From: Rugalucina vietnamica
Taxonomy: Eukaryota > Mollusca > Bivalvia > Lucinida > Lucinidae
NCBI GenBank assembly: GCA_964017185.1
Contig: OZ024880.1
Coordinates: forward strand, 48,293,337-48,357,336
Length of the DNA stretch: 64,000 bases
Direction of reading: 5' to 3'
A program made the position numbers and the translations under genes. This document shows positions 29,529 to 41,131 of this stretch, in pieces (position 1 is the stretch's first letter; the number at the start of each line of letters is the position of its first letter). Below the pieces are notes generated by a model that was given only the letters and a program-made list of their open reading frames with translations, searched no databases and was not told the origin of the DNA.

Positions 29529-29875
29529 CCTTGGTCCCGATATAAAAAGGTTTTGTTTGACTTTTTGGTACCGGACTTTTTTCTACTACACTAACAGAGT
29601 AAATTTCCACAAAACAGAGTCGACAGTAATATAAATTTCATAATTTATATCACTTCTTAAATAATCAAATAATGACTTACTATAAAGTTGCATTCAAAGC
29701 ACTATTTTATGACTTGAAATTATTTCAATGACGTCATAAATGAGAATCAAATCAAATCTTTGACCAAATTCTAGGAATTATTGTAGAAAAAATCTTATAC
29801 CAAAATCAAACAAAACCAAATCCTATCGGGACCTATAGTAAAATCAAACAAAACCTTTTTATATCGGGACGAAGG
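29529..29875. mobile_element. MITE with 32-bp terminal inverted repeats
   Basis: The ends 29529-29560 and 29844-29875 are inverted copies, perfect for 27 bp (GTCCCGATATAAAAAGGTTT and onward) plus five outer bases with one mismatch. A third, partial copy of the end motif (AAATCCTATCGGGAC) lies near 29818. Length is 347 bp with no coding. No target duplication was resolved, so the superfamily is unknown. Confidence 0.8.
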
Positions 29876-30034
29876 AAGCACCCAGTGCTAATGACTACCC
29901 AAATTTTCTGTTAAATATACATGTAGGAATTTTAATTTCTGAAGTTTGTTAGTTTGCTATGTCTGGACGGCCCCAACGCTCCCGGGGTTTTCACCAGTAC
30001 TCTGGTTTTAATGTGTCTTGCTCAAGAACACAAC

Positions 30035-30115
30035 ACGGTGCCACCAGTGTGGATCGAACCCGGGACCGCTTCATCAGGACTTCGATGCTCTAGCACTACG
30101 CCACCGCGGTCCCCT
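30035..30115 (-). repeat. tRNA-derived SINE head
   Basis: On the minus strand a GTGGCGTAGTGCTAGAGCAT A-box region is followed by a GGGTTCGATCC B box at about 30053-30063. It is a SINE head, not a working tRNA: no acceptor stem is evident. Confidence 0.65.
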
Positions 30116-30744
30116 GTTTTCTGAAGTGAAACAAATAAACTTTGATGAAGTCTGTTAAATGGAAACGTCAGAAATAACCAAGAAATTACTGTAGAAATGT
30201 CCACTGACTTCAATCAACAGAGAAAATATCAATATCATTCCATTGGTGAAAACACCATTTTTATAAAATATAATTTTGTTAAAGGAATAGGCCCACAAAC
30301 TATTGTCTGTGCGTTTTATGAAAGCCTTAATGTTGCTGAACAGTTTGCAACAAATTTTATGAAAATCAACCAAGGTATAAGAAAATTATAGGGGTTTGAA
30401 AATTTTGATGGCCCAAATCCAGAACAAGGCTGTGAGGGTATGACGTCACTCCCTCACAATCATGGAATTGTAAATATCTGCCATTTCCATGCATATTAAA
30501 GTATGAAAGTTGTTGAAATACTTTTCATTCACTTAATAGAATCATACTGATCTGTTTTCAGATGTAAAAATTAAGTCTTTTTTTCTTTTTGGTCACGTGA
30601 CTAGCTAAACAAAATGGCGGCCACCATAGGCGGTCATTGTTGAATATTAAGACTTTCTTCAAAACCACTTAACCGATTTTAATAAATGTTGTGTCAAAAA
30701 GTTTGTTTCGCCGATCTTTTTCTTTTGTAGTATATATATTTGAA

Positions 30745-30745
<1 letters not shown>

Positions 30746-30797
<52 letters not shown>
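30746..30797. repeat. (TA)n microsatellite
   Basis: About 26 uninterrupted TA units. Confidence 0.98.
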
Positions 30798-30799
<2 letters not shown>

Positions 30800-30912
30800 G
30801 TTTGTAAACCTATTCCTTTAATATCTTCATTGACTTCACTGCCAAGTTAAATCTTGTAAAAGATAGATTCGTTGGAGCTCGGTCACTGACGAGACTCAAG
30901 TAGCCGAAAAGA

Positions 30913-31065
30913 TGGTACAGTGCAGTGGTTATGTCACTCGCCTTGTAAACCAGGGGTCGCAGGTTCGATCCCGGGCTTCTTCAGCCCGTCGGATGGGACT
31001 ATAAACCGAGGTCCCGTCTCCATATGACCTTAGCTGTTGGTGGGACGTTAATCCCCAATCAACCA
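30913..31065 (+). repeat. tRNA-derived SINE
   Basis: The head GTGCAGTGGTTATGTCACTC plus the B box GGTTCGATCCC (30962-30972) is followed by a central domain with CGGATGGGACTATAAACCGA and GGTCCCGTCTCC, then CTTAGCTGTTGGTGGGACGT. The same domain occurs at 29113-29175, showing a dispersed family. Such tRNA-headed SINEs with a conserved central domain are widespread in molluscs; the named family is not asserted. Confidence 0.75.
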
Positions 31066-31982
31066 ACTTTCTCATTAATATGTTCACTGCTCTTAAAGGA
31101 TCTCTGTTTATATTTTATTGCTGTGTTCTAACACTTTCGTCATGGTGCAGGCAGATGGGTCCCGGTTTTATTTCCGAATCGGTAGAACCCGATATTAAAC
31201 TGGTTGGTTCTTAAGGGTGTCGTGTCATGCAACGGTATTGTGCTGGTGTTTCACGTTGTTGAAGAAAGTAGCAACCACTGAGATTCACGGGGTGAACCGG
31301 GACTCCAACGGATCCAAAACGGGCTTCAAGGTAGGAAAACTTTTAAAGGCCCGTGTTCATTAAGGTGGAATCCCGGTGAAGGCCCGGTTTGTGTCGAATG
31401 GCACGGTGTCGTCACATTTACCCACAGTTTACTTTTGATCATCCCGGTTTATCATGGTCGAACCCCGGTGGTATATACGTTTTGCACTCGGTGTCGCCGA
31501 TGGCCAGTTCTGCAACGGAATTTCCCGGCTTGCCACGCATGTCTACGGTGACGAGTCATCCTGGTTAACCTTAAATAATCCAGGACTGTGAGAACATAGC
31601 TTAAACATCTTCCAAACACCGTTTGATTAATTCAAATGTGACGGCTCGCCAGTAAATCCCAGTTCGTCCCTGTATGCCAAAGATTTCCACGGTGGCGTCA
31701 CGGTTTATCCCTGTCAGTCGACGCGGTTCATTCCGCTTTACAGCGTAAAACGAGAACAGGACCAAAACATCTCCCAGACACCGTCTGTCCAACTTTTAGC
31801 TGAATCATCCTGAACTTAACTTTGGTTGAAGTCTGATTGAAGTCGCTCATAATCAGCCAACATCGTCTTCGGTGCTATGTTCGTCATCCTTCCCGTGTAC
31901 TCCGGCATTAGACTTTCTCCTACTGTGTAAGTTGGCAACGTCCTACAAGAATAATTTTAATAACAGTAATAAATTTTAAGAT
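31066..31982. other. No gene; GC-richer patch
   Basis: 31240-31800 is richer in GC, with recurring CCCGGTTT and CCGGTG words that look like an old, decayed repeat. 31068-31110 contains the complement of the block at 52844-52875 (AAGAGCAGTGAACATAT). No coding frame is convincing. Confidence 0.4.
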
Positions 31983-32246
31983 CAGGAGACATATCCATGA
32001 AAAGTATAAGCCAAAATCCCTAACTTTACGTTGTAAAACCGGGGTATGCAGGTTTTTACATATTTTTGATACCAAACATAGATTTTGTTTACTCGTTAGA
32101 ACAGCCTCGGCGAGGCGGCTCTAACGTGTACTAACAATCTATGTTTTAAGCAAAATTATTCAAAATATCAAATTTTCCTATGAAATTTTCAATTTTTACA
32201 AATGAAAAAAGAATCACTGTATATTGGATGGGCAAGTTTTCGTAAC
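31983..32246. mobile_element. MITE family D, diverged full copy
   Basis: Family D (named here) has a central palindrome: ATAGATTGTGGGTACTCGTT, then AGAACCGCCTCG and its complement. Its outer ends match CATCAGGAAAACATGTCC. Here the core lies at about 32083-32144 and the right end GGGCAAGTTTTCGTAACG at about 32229-32246. The left end is diverged. Confidence 0.75.
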
Positions 32247-32249
32247 GAT

Positions 32250-32844
32250 AAGGTAATCTTTTGCAAACGACCATAATAAGTGGTAGTGGGCAAGTCTGCA
32301 ACACGATAACTACTTCCGCAGTGTAGTGTTCTTCAACGAGGCATTTGATAAAGCTTCGCATAATACTGGTTGACACCCAGAAACCGCTGGCGTCGTCCCA
32401 AGATGACTGAAACATTGTTGATAGTGGTGTGAAGCCATAGCCAAACCAACCCTGATGTTACCTACTCTCAAAAATTGTGAGTGAAGGGTATTTTAGGCCG
32501 CACACAAAATTATGACATTCATTTTCTCTGACTTTTTTGTTGTTGCTGCTGCTTTGCCTTTAAAGCGAAATGCTGTTGTTTTTTTTTTTTTTTTTAATGA
32601 ATGCTTATGTCTTTCAACATATTTCAAAAAACTTGAGAAATTGCTGACATACCGGGCCTGCGTTCGTTTGTATTGAGGTTTAACGCCCCAGTCAACAATT
32701 TTCTAGCCGCTTCAAACAAACTATCACCATTTGATTATGGGTCGCCAGCAATATTGCGAAACTAATCTTGTAGACTAACTTACTAACTTCAAAAGATTAA
32801 GAATGAAAAATGAAAATGAGAGAAAGCCACGTTAGCAAAACATT

Positions 32845-32845
<1 letters not shown>
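32250..32845. other. No recognisable feature apart from a T run
   Basis: A homopolymer T run lies near 32577-32596. Nothing else can be supported. Confidence 0.45.

Positions 32846-32905
<60 letters not shown>
32846..32905. repeat. (AG)n microsatellite
   Basis: Nearly 30 AG units without interruption. Confidence 0.98.
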
Positions 32906-32907
<2 letters not shown>

Positions 32908-32944
32908 CTATCCCACCCCACCAGTGCATATCACGACTTCCAAA

Positions 32945-33010
32945 TGATTGGAAGAAGTCCAATTAAATGGAGGCACCGTCCCGACATGACCATAGCTATT
33001 GAATGTGACG
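32945..33010 (-). repeat. Dispersed family B fragment
   Basis: TAAATGGAGGCACCGTCCCG followed by ACATGACCATAGCTATTGA is the complement of the family B core. Confidence 0.6.
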
Positions 33011-33721
33011 TATTGGATATATTGCGTGAGAGTGAAAATAGAACTTACATCTGGGCCCTCTTGATAGGCATTGACAGTCTCTGTGTCCGATTTTCACTAA
33101 CAATGCCTAAAACGATAAAATCATTACATGGAATATTACGTGAATGCATTGTTGTTATGCACTAGTCATTTGTAACCTGGGCCCTAACTCTTAACACCGG
33201 TGAATAGCGGGGACCTTGGCGTTTGGTCCAGCAAATCCCTGCTAAAAGCCACCCTGTGGGGACTGCTCGTTGGTAAAACCACTGCTGTTTTCCCCCGTTG
33301 CCTGCTATATTTTCATTTCACAGACCTTTATGCCTATATAAAGCAAACCCCAGATATTTCTCCCGCCGCCGTGGCAAAACTTTGGTCAAAGCCCCGCTCA
33401 TATTCCGGGGGAGCGTGGTTACAAATGACAAGAGCATTACTGGCTATGGGCACAGTGTGATGATCTGTGATTATCGATAAAAATCTCAAAGTACAGCTCG
33501 ACACTTGTTATTATTAATGTTTTTTGTTTTTGAGAAGCGAATTCTTGTCTAAGTAGACATACCCCGCTGTGAACCTCAATTAAAATTAATGTACATGTAC
33601 ATGATAATAAAATCCTGTTCTTATACCACTTTCGATTGTTACAATGTCAAAATTTGCATGGTGGACAATGTGCGATTCAACAGATTTATATCCACGTTCA
33701 TTCATGGGGCATCTTGGCTCT
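33011..33721. other. No recognisable gene
   Basis: 33180-33480 has several short frames but no family-level similarity or clear duplication. Confidence 0.4.
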
Positions 33722-33725
33722 TTAA

Positions 33726-34023
33726 CACTTTTACTGCCACGCCTCTCAAAAAATCAATATCTCACTGCCAAGCATATATTTATTTCATTATTTTTATTGA
33801 TTTATTAATTAATTTATTAATTATTTTATTTTAGATATATGCGCAGATCATATATCACTGGAAAGGGCTTTTTACGCTGAAAAATTTGATATACAATACA
33901 ATTACCTCCCTTTAAAACTTTCATCTATAACCCGGGACATACCGGTATACCCGTAAAACGACTACAGTCGTCGGTGGCAGCGAACGGTAAAAACGACTAC
34001 AGTCGTCGGCGGCAGTGAATGTG
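33726..34023. mobile_element. piggyBac-type MITE with TTAA duplication
   Basis: The 298-bp element is flanked by TTAA (33722-33725 and 34024-34027). Its 13-bp ends CACTTTTACTGCC and CACATTCACTGCC (complement of right end) differ at two positions. TTAA duplication is diagnostic of piggyBac-type transposition, and a CTGCC inner end is common in that superfamily. Inside the right half, a near-palindromic AACGACTACAGTCGTCGG segment is duplicated (about 33957 and 33993), which may represent transposase-binding repeats. Confidence 0.85.
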
Positions 34024-34027
34024 TTAA

Positions 34028-34640
34028 GCAGGATGCACAAAGCTAAAAGCATTCAATATACATGGGTTATTTTAATTGATAAACAGAACTGAGACTGAAC
34101 CCTTACCACATGTCTAGAAGTTTTGAAGACGCCTCGTCATGGGACCTCGCATAATATTCCTCCTCTTCCCTAAGCTTGTCCTCCATATCCCGTTAAAGAA
34201 TCAGTGACTTCTAAAATTATTGCCTCCACATTGACGAACCGCTCATGGATACATGTTGTTTATATTTTAAAGATGAAGCGAGACTATTTGAGTGCGCAAG
34301 CCTACTACGTTTCCACGCCTCTAGCCACGCCTTTAACTCATTTTAATCATTTGGCTTAAGACAAAAATTAAAAATGTAAATGAAGCAAAATTAAGGTATT
34401 TCCCTTAATTTTAGCTCAAATTAAGGCGCGTAAATGAAAATTGTAATGTCCATGTTTAGGCACCATTTTAGCACGAAACTTATAACCCAAAAAAATATTT
34501 TTCACATATAAAATTGATTGAAAGTATAATGAGACTTTAAGAAGTCTCGATACCAATTTTTGTTGATAAATAAACCTATAATTTTAAGAGAGCTTAAAAT
34601 ATAGGTGCAGTGCTACCAAAAAGCAAATAATTTGTTGGGG
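34028..34640. other. No recognisable feature
   Basis: AT-rich non-coding sequence. Confidence 0.45.
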
Positions 34641-34676
34641 TATCAATGTTTTTTGTTTGTTTTTTTTTTTTTTTTT

Positions 34677-34729
<53 letters not shown>

Positions 34730-34730
34730 C
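34641..34730. repeat. Poly-T tract
   Basis: About 80 T residues broken by a few G. It could be the complement of a retroposon poly-A tail, but no body was identified. Confidence 0.95.
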
Positions 34731-35859
34731 GAAAATGAGAAAAATAAACTTTTTGAATTATTTTCAATTTCATTTTTCTCTAAATTATGTCAACTGAATG
34801 TGTTTTAAACTGTTAATGCATTTACATACTACTTGGCATAGGTAAAGATGAATATATGCATTCTAGGGCAAAAATACAATTTTTTTGCAGAGATTATTTT
34901 TTTTTTTTTCATGTTTTTTTTTTTTTTTAATATTTCGTGTCTAGTACATCTCCGAGAATATACTTAGAATGACCAAAAACTGATTTTTGAAATGCGGAAT
35001 AATTATTAAATAAGATAATTTATAAATTGATAGGTCTTCCCACGCTTTTTAAGCTGCTATAAACGTTTTCCCACACCCACCTCTTACAAAGATGCATATC
35101 CCGGTGTATAATCAAACCTCATAAAACCTTTTCAAAAATAATTTTTAAAGCATATGATGTATGGATGTTTAGATCAGAAAATTGCCCATTTGTTGATACC
35201 AATTGTTTTTTAATTCTGATAAATATTTGATGAGATACGAGGACCACCTCTTTCTGTACATCGCGATCATATAGTCCCGTCAATTAGACTGCTATAGTCA
35301 CATTTTAAAAGCTTTAACTTGAATGTATTATTCCCCTTTTAATACCGACTGGATAGTCTCTACCGACAGAATTTAAAACATCAATTCAATTATTAATATT
35401 TTTGAAATCAAAAAGAACAAAGCAAGCAATTTCGATTATTTTTCATTTTCCATTCGTTTTGCTTCTCCGATTGATGGTATATGCAAATTTATTCTACCAT
35501 ATGATTTTCATCACAATATATGTAGTCTGTATTAAATCATACTAATATCGAATAATGATAACTCCTGCTTTTTGAGCTAATTACAGTTGTCTTATTTATT
35601 ACTATCGAGGACCCTTAATCCGAGACTATCCAGATTTTTGCCAAGGGAGGTTTTCGTGACGTGTACTGAAATGTGTGTCACGCTATTTAAAACTTACTGA
35701 CATGAATAAAAATCAACCACCTTTAGAAGAATAATTCAAGCTTATTTGCTGAAAATAGCATGTAAAATCGTTTTTCAGTCAAAAGTTATGACAATACAAA
35801 CTTGAAGATATTAACAGTAAGTCTACGGAAAAAATTCAGCTGAAAATCAAATAAATATT
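34731..35859. other. No recognisable gene; T-rich runs
   Basis: Strongly AT-rich with short T runs near 34890-34930. No coding frame is visible. It may contain the diverged body of the element whose right end lies at 36033. Confidence 0.4.
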
Positions 35860-36033
35860 ACTAATTTTAAAACATGGTGTTCAGAGGTCTCATTCAGAGG
35901 CCTGTAGCTTAAAAAGTGAAAAAATGCACACTACCCTATACTAATTTAGTTTTCAAATGTCTTTTTTGTATTTTTGAAAAAAAAACGGTAAGAAAAAAAA
36001 GTTTGAATGTTTTTTCATTGGCAGCGAACATCC
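35860..36033. mobile_element. Right end of a TTAA-type element (family E)
   Basis: About 170 bp match the right end of the complete family E element at 48742-49685: TCAGAGGTCTCATTCAGAGG, GCACACTACCCTATA, and the end GGCAGCGAACATCC followed by TTAA at 36034-36037. The left end was not found, so the copy is truncated or too diverged. Confidence 0.75.
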
Positions 36034-36039
36034 TTAAGA

Positions 36040-36920
36040 TTCAGTATTTGCCTTGAAACAGAAAACTTTGATAATCATATGTACTTTCCTATGTTGAGAG
36101 ACTCAAACACAAAGAGACTCAAACACAAAGTCTGCAGCAGCCGTTGAAGCCTAACCTTTCATTTTCGTTTTCAGACAAGTTTGAAAATACGATAATAAAA
36201 GTCAAGTAATCCAACACAAACAGGACAAAAACAAAGACAGCTCTCGACAGACTTTAAGTTTTGTGCAAAATCGGGTACCCCTGTTTCAACGTCTACTACT
36301 AGGATACCGGTTATTTAGGTTTTGTCAATTAATAATTATAAAGTAGAGGAGATATTTTCCTTTAAAATCATGCCCCTTCTTACATTTCTCGATGACGAAG
36401 ACGGAAATGGTGGGGGTCAAATGAAAAGTGACGACCTTAGGACCATGACGACTATAGGGCAGCGTACGTTATCGGCAAAATTTTGTCAGCACAATATTTC
36501 GAACGTTTCAACGTAAATGGCTATTGCTAGCCGCACCTGCCGGTTTCGGAACACCTTAGTATGCGATTGGTATCTATAAAACATAATGGCCAATGAATAA
36601 CATTTCCTGGCGATTAAGCAAATGAGCCGGGCGAATTTCATTTCCGGTTGATTTTTTTTTCTATCAATGTTGAGAAGCACAGAGTAGAACAGAACATTGT
36701 TACCACCATGTACCTAAAAGAGACGCTTCGCGTCGCTATTAGTGATCCTCGCGAAATCGCATTGTGGCTCATGTATCACATGGTCATCACAGTGTGTAAA
36801 TCATCCACCCGTGTTTTATTTAGCTGTCTCGAATATTTTTCTCATCCTTCATCCTCTGTGTACAATAATTTCCAACAAATAATTATGTACATGTCTGACA
36901 TAGTAAAGCGGGATTTGGGA
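36040..36920. other. No recognisable gene
   Basis: Small frames at 36322-36516 and 36648-36926 show no known motif and are likely chance. A short direct duplication (GAGACTCAAACACAAAG) lies near 36098-36131. Confidence 0.4.
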
Positions 36921-36924
36921 AAAT

Positions 36925-37067
36925 AGCTGCTCATTCGGCTTACGATATGTTTCATGGTATAAGTACCTGATTGTCAGTTTGGTTTTTTTCCACCTCGGTT
37001 TTTGGAGTGGGAATCTTTTTCTGATTGCGCCTTTTCCTGATCTTTGCCTACTTGTACCTTTTTACTA
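36925..37067 (+). repeat. Dispersed family A fragment
   Basis: Contains GCTGCTCATTCGGCTTACGA and the right part to CTTGTACCTTTT. Confidence 0.8.
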
Positions 37068-37462
37068 GTGAGTTAAAGGTCTGATCAGTCGTTGATGATC
37101 ATTTATTTATTATGAAATTTTTGCCAACATATATATATACAAATACATATATGCGACAAGGATTGGGCTTAGGCAAGGCCTATCATTGCCCTCTCCCGTC
37201 GGTATTACAATTTACATTCATTATGAAAATCAATCCTACTATGCATAATAATATCTGTCATATACATTTTATATATACAATCAAAAGTACATGTTAACTA
37301 TGTGAACAGTATGGACAAGGTGCGAATTCATTTGGAGCAGATTTTCAAGATCAGTCATAGCAAAGTTGGTACACTTACATGTATTCACCGTGCTGGTAAA
37401 ACTTAGTTAGGCTCGACAGTAATGCTAAAGCTCTGCTCCACAGGAGTTCGATCGTTATCCAT

Positions 37463-37465
<3 letters not shown>
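37068..37465. other. No recognisable feature
   Basis: AT-rich non-coding sequence. Confidence 0.45.

Positions 37466-37507
<42 letters not shown>
37464..37507. repeat. (AAT)n microsatellite
   Basis: About 14 AAT units. The Tyr-rich minus frame over it is a composition artefact. Confidence 0.97.
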
Positions 37508-37798
37508 CCAAGAGATCGCACTCCACGAGGGTTGTGAGTTTGTTGTTGTTGTTGTTTCTACAGCGCGAGAGATAATCTGTATTTTAAGGCTACAAAGATG
37601 TATCATCACGTGAAAGAATTGTGTATTAATATTGTTTTATTTTATTTTTGGAATCCCAGGGAGAGTGCGTAATCTCTAGTCAGTTTCTGAGTGATTATGT
37701 ACATGTTTATGTGCCGACCCACTCTCATGCCAAATAACTAGCAACAATATAGGATAGTCAGTCACACAATTGTTTAGTTGTTCCATTCTCATTTTTGC

Positions 37799-37852
37799 AC
37801 TATATATACTTTAAGTTTATATAAGTATGCACTATATATACTTTAAGTTTAG

Positions 37853-37892
<40 letters not shown>
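37799..37892. repeat. 22-bp direct repeat followed by a poly-A run
   Basis: GCACTATATATACTTTAAGT is duplicated near 37797 and 37828. An A run of about 38 follows at about 37853-37890. Confidence 0.85.
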
Positions 37893-38309
37893 ATTAACTG
37901 CTAGAATTTTTGATCGTATTAATTGAAATTCGCAAAGTTTTTTCCCCTAGGTGCGCGACCACACCCTTCCTACTCCGATTTCGGTATTCCGTAAGGCCGA
38001 ACAGAAACGACTTATACTGTTCATTTTTAAATAAAGCATGCCGTGCCACATCACTTTGGGGTGGTTGAATGAATTTCTAGACAAGAAACTTTACAGTTAA
38101 TGCTCATTTTAAGTATGTAACGGTAAGTTGTGTAAGTTATTGAATTATTGATCATAACTGTGTGTCATGAACTTAACGGACTAGTCAATCAGAGGGTCAG
38201 TCGACGCAGGTATCACGCGGATTATGTCCCTTAGAATTTAGATTTATAGTTTTTGCACAAGTTTGTTTCATGCATCAGTGTATTTAATTTTTAAGCCCTG
38301 TCTCAGATT
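37893..38309. other. No recognisable feature
   Basis: AT-rich non-coding sequence. Confidence 0.4.
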
Positions 38310-39185
38310 TTTTTTTTTTTTTTTTTTCTTATATATTATATATATGTATATATATCGCATTCATTAAAACCGAAGACAAGAGCTGTAAGACTTTCTATCT
38401 GTTACTGTTAGGTCAAATTTTAGGAGTTAAATTCAATACTTTTAGTAGCTTGTAACGGATATTAGTTTACAAAATAAGTAGATATTTATTTATTTTGGTT
38501 TATTATTATCGTTTTATTAATTTCGTTATTTTCTGATTTTATGTAAGTCGGTTAGTCTGTTTAATGAATATAATAACCTGGTTTTGAAGATCACAATTTT
38601 CTTCATATGACAAGTCGGAGTTTCCAAAAAGAAGATCATGTACACATACAGTTATTTTACTATATATATTTGGCTTTGTTATCAGTGAATTTATCAGATT
38701 TATTCTTTCATTTGAATATTTAGGGCAGTTGAAGAGAAAGTGGTCTATGGTTTCTGGACAGTTACAGTGGGTACAATTTGGTGAGTCTATTAAATGGTCA
38801 TCATGCAAGTCTTGATTGAGTTGGCTTTTCCTATTTCTAAGCTGACATAGAATAATTTTATCCTTTCTTGTACCGGGTGAATAATAGTTGGAAGGTGTTG
38901 GGGCTTGCTTTTTTAATTCTTGTTTAAATGAGTGTAAGGAAGTACAGTTAGCTAAGTTAGGATTAAGGTTATTCCATAAATTAATTGTTGCTGGAAAATA
39001 AGATTTTTGGAATGAGGTTGAGTTTGGTTTAGGGTATCTTAAGTTATTATTTCTTAAAGAATATGGTACAACATGGTCATTATAGCTGTCTAATATATTG
39101 TTTATATATGTTGGCGTTTCATAATTTAGGATTTTAAAAAAATAAGTCAATTTACTGTCCTGTCTACGTTTTGATAGCGATGATC
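38310..39185 (-). mobile_element. 5'-truncated LINE with poly-A end, inserted in the 200-bp array
   Basis: The minus-strand element begins near 39185, where the surrounding tandem repeat resumes mid-unit (GATGATCA, then the ACATCCGTATGCA block). It has a 3' untranslated part of about 220 bp and ends at a T run on the plus strand (38310-38329), that is, a poly-A tail. Confidence 0.75.
38539..39178 (-). CDS. LINE ORF2 C-terminal fragment with CCHC cluster
   Basis: The last roughly 210 residues of a LINE reverse-transcriptase polyprotein. The frame opens just upstream of the L-T-Y-F-F-K segment (39150) without an in-frame ATG, as expected for a 5'-truncated copy. It contains YFPATINLWNNLNPNLAN, a typical thumb/C-terminal stretch. 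A zinc-binding cluster C-x2-C-x7-H-x4-C follows (CTHC...DHFLFNC). The catalytic RT domain is missing, so it is a dead fragment. It ends at a natural-looking stop with no internal stops. Confidence 0.8.
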
Positions 39186-39795
39186 ATTATATGTCACCAG
39201 ATACATCCGTATGCATTTGCTGATTATGCTTGTTATCATCAGAAGGAATCTCATCCATTTTGTGAAGCAGACGTATAAGCACAGTTGAGAGGCAATGCTC
39301 TCCGTTGTTTCATATCTGAAAAGAAAAAAAAATCGTTGTCATTCTTATTATTCTTGCTTAAAATTCTCACAGATATAGAATGACATGTTATCTAAACATT
39401 TGCGATAGTGTAAAACACTCTGAAGTTTAAACCAAATAACCTTTCAAACATTCCTTTTCCGTCCGTCCCTACATGACTGAAAAGTTAACCTCAATACAAA
39501 CAAACAATATCTTTCTTTGACTTGACGTACACAATCGCGGTTCATTCAGTCAAAATAAGCGTCTATAACTACTTGCTGATTATGCCTGTTATCATCAGAA
39601 GGAATCTTATCCATTTTATGAAGCAGCCATATAAGCACGGTTGAATGAGAGGAATACTCTACGTTGCGTAATGTCTGAAAAAGAAAATAATCATACCATT
39701 ATTATTGTTATTGCTTAAAATTCTCAGTTATGTTGTCGCTGATGATCAATGCCATGTCATCAGAAACATCCGTATGCACTTGCTGATTATGCCTG

Positions 39796-41131
39796 TTATT
39801 TATTTATTTATTTATTTTATTTATACATTATTTAAAGAGGAGAGCACATTTAGCTGAAATAAGCTAGTCTACCATGTGTCCCTCTAAAACATATATACAT
39901 ATATTTACAAACATGCATAGTAAAACAATAAAAATATTACAGGTATGTTTAAAATATTTAAAAAAAATAATTACAGTGAGACGTTTTAAAGGCACATAAA
40001 ACATATGATTGTGTCAGCACATTTAAAACATGACTGTACCATAGCACATAAAATATGATGTTAAGTTATTGCACCTTAAGATATCCAAGCAATGTTTGTT
40101 ATTAAATAAAAAATAAAAGCATATACGGTTTAAACATGAGGCTTGATGTTTCTTTTAAAAGCATTAAGTGACGTTGATTTTCTAACTGATTCAGGCAATT
40201 GGTTCCAAAGCCTAGGTGCTGTTGAGGAAAATGAACGGTCGAATATCGTCGTTTTCGATCTTGGTATCGATAATGTGCCATTTGAAGATGATCGTAGCGT
40301 ACGAGTATGAGTCTGCGATACAGGAATTAGTAGGTCAGATATGTAGGACGGAGTAAGTTTATTTAAAGCTTTATAAGTAAGTACCGCTTTATTATAATTA
40401 TGGCGTTTCTTTATGGGTGCCCAGCCTAGTTCCTGAAACATGTCAGCGGATGCCGTATCGAAATTAGCGTTCAGAATTATACGCGCTGCTCTCTTTTGTA
40501 GTTTTAATATACGATCTAAGTTATTTTTCGATGTCGCACCCCATGTACAGGAGCCGTAATCAATTAACGGAAGAATGTAACCCTGGTAATATACTTTTTG
40601 AGCTTCAACTGAGATGTAATTTGAGAGCTGTCTCAGATGCGAAATTTTAGATGATAGTGTTGTACATAAATAATCTATATGGTCTGTCCAAAGTAAATTT
40701 TCATCTATATATATTCGTAGAAGTTTTTGTTTTCGGACGTTTTTTTATATTATTGCCGTCAATGCATATATCCATATCTTGAGAATTTTTAGTTTGAGAT
40801 CGTGTTCCAAGTAACATGCATGTCGTTTTGTCATAGTGTACTTTCATTTTATTTTTGATACCCCAATTTTTCGCATTATTACCCTCGTTTTGCAGCTTTG
40901 TTTCAACCTCAGTTTTAGATTTACCACTTGTATGAGCTGTTGCGTCATCTGCATAGAGATCGCAGTCACATCCATCCATATGTAAATGTAGATCATTAAT
41001 AAATAAAAGAAATAATGTCGGTCCCAAAATTGAGCCCTCGGGCACACCTGATTTAATTGTTGCTGGTTGTGTGAGGCCTTTACCAGTGTCCATAACTTGT
41101 TGACGGTTGTTGATGTATGAAAAGAACAGTT
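39796..41131 (-). mobile_element. 5'-truncated LINE with (TAAA)n tail
   Basis: Interrupts an array unit between CTGTTAT (left) and TTATCATCAGAAGG (right), with a shared TTAT as possible short target duplication. On the minus strand it starts inside the RT domain and ends in a TAAA-type simple repeat (plus strand TTTATTTATTTATT at 39796-39825). Confidence 0.85.
40130..41131 (-). pseudogene. LINE reverse transcriptase, truncated and frameshifted
   Basis: Minus-strand RT fragment. The first part (41131 to about 40740) has SGVPEGSILGPTLFLLFIND and the catalytic YADD. The second part (about 40740 to 40130) continues in another frame through LLWTDHIDYL, YGSCTWGATSKNNLD and LWNQLPESVRKSTSLNAFK. The switch lies at a run of seven A (minus strand, about 40740-40748), so a single-base indel in a homopolymer explains it. 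The fingers region and endonuclease are missing. It lacks the CCHC cluster seen in the neighbouring LINE fragment, so it belongs to a different LINE family. Confidence 0.88.
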
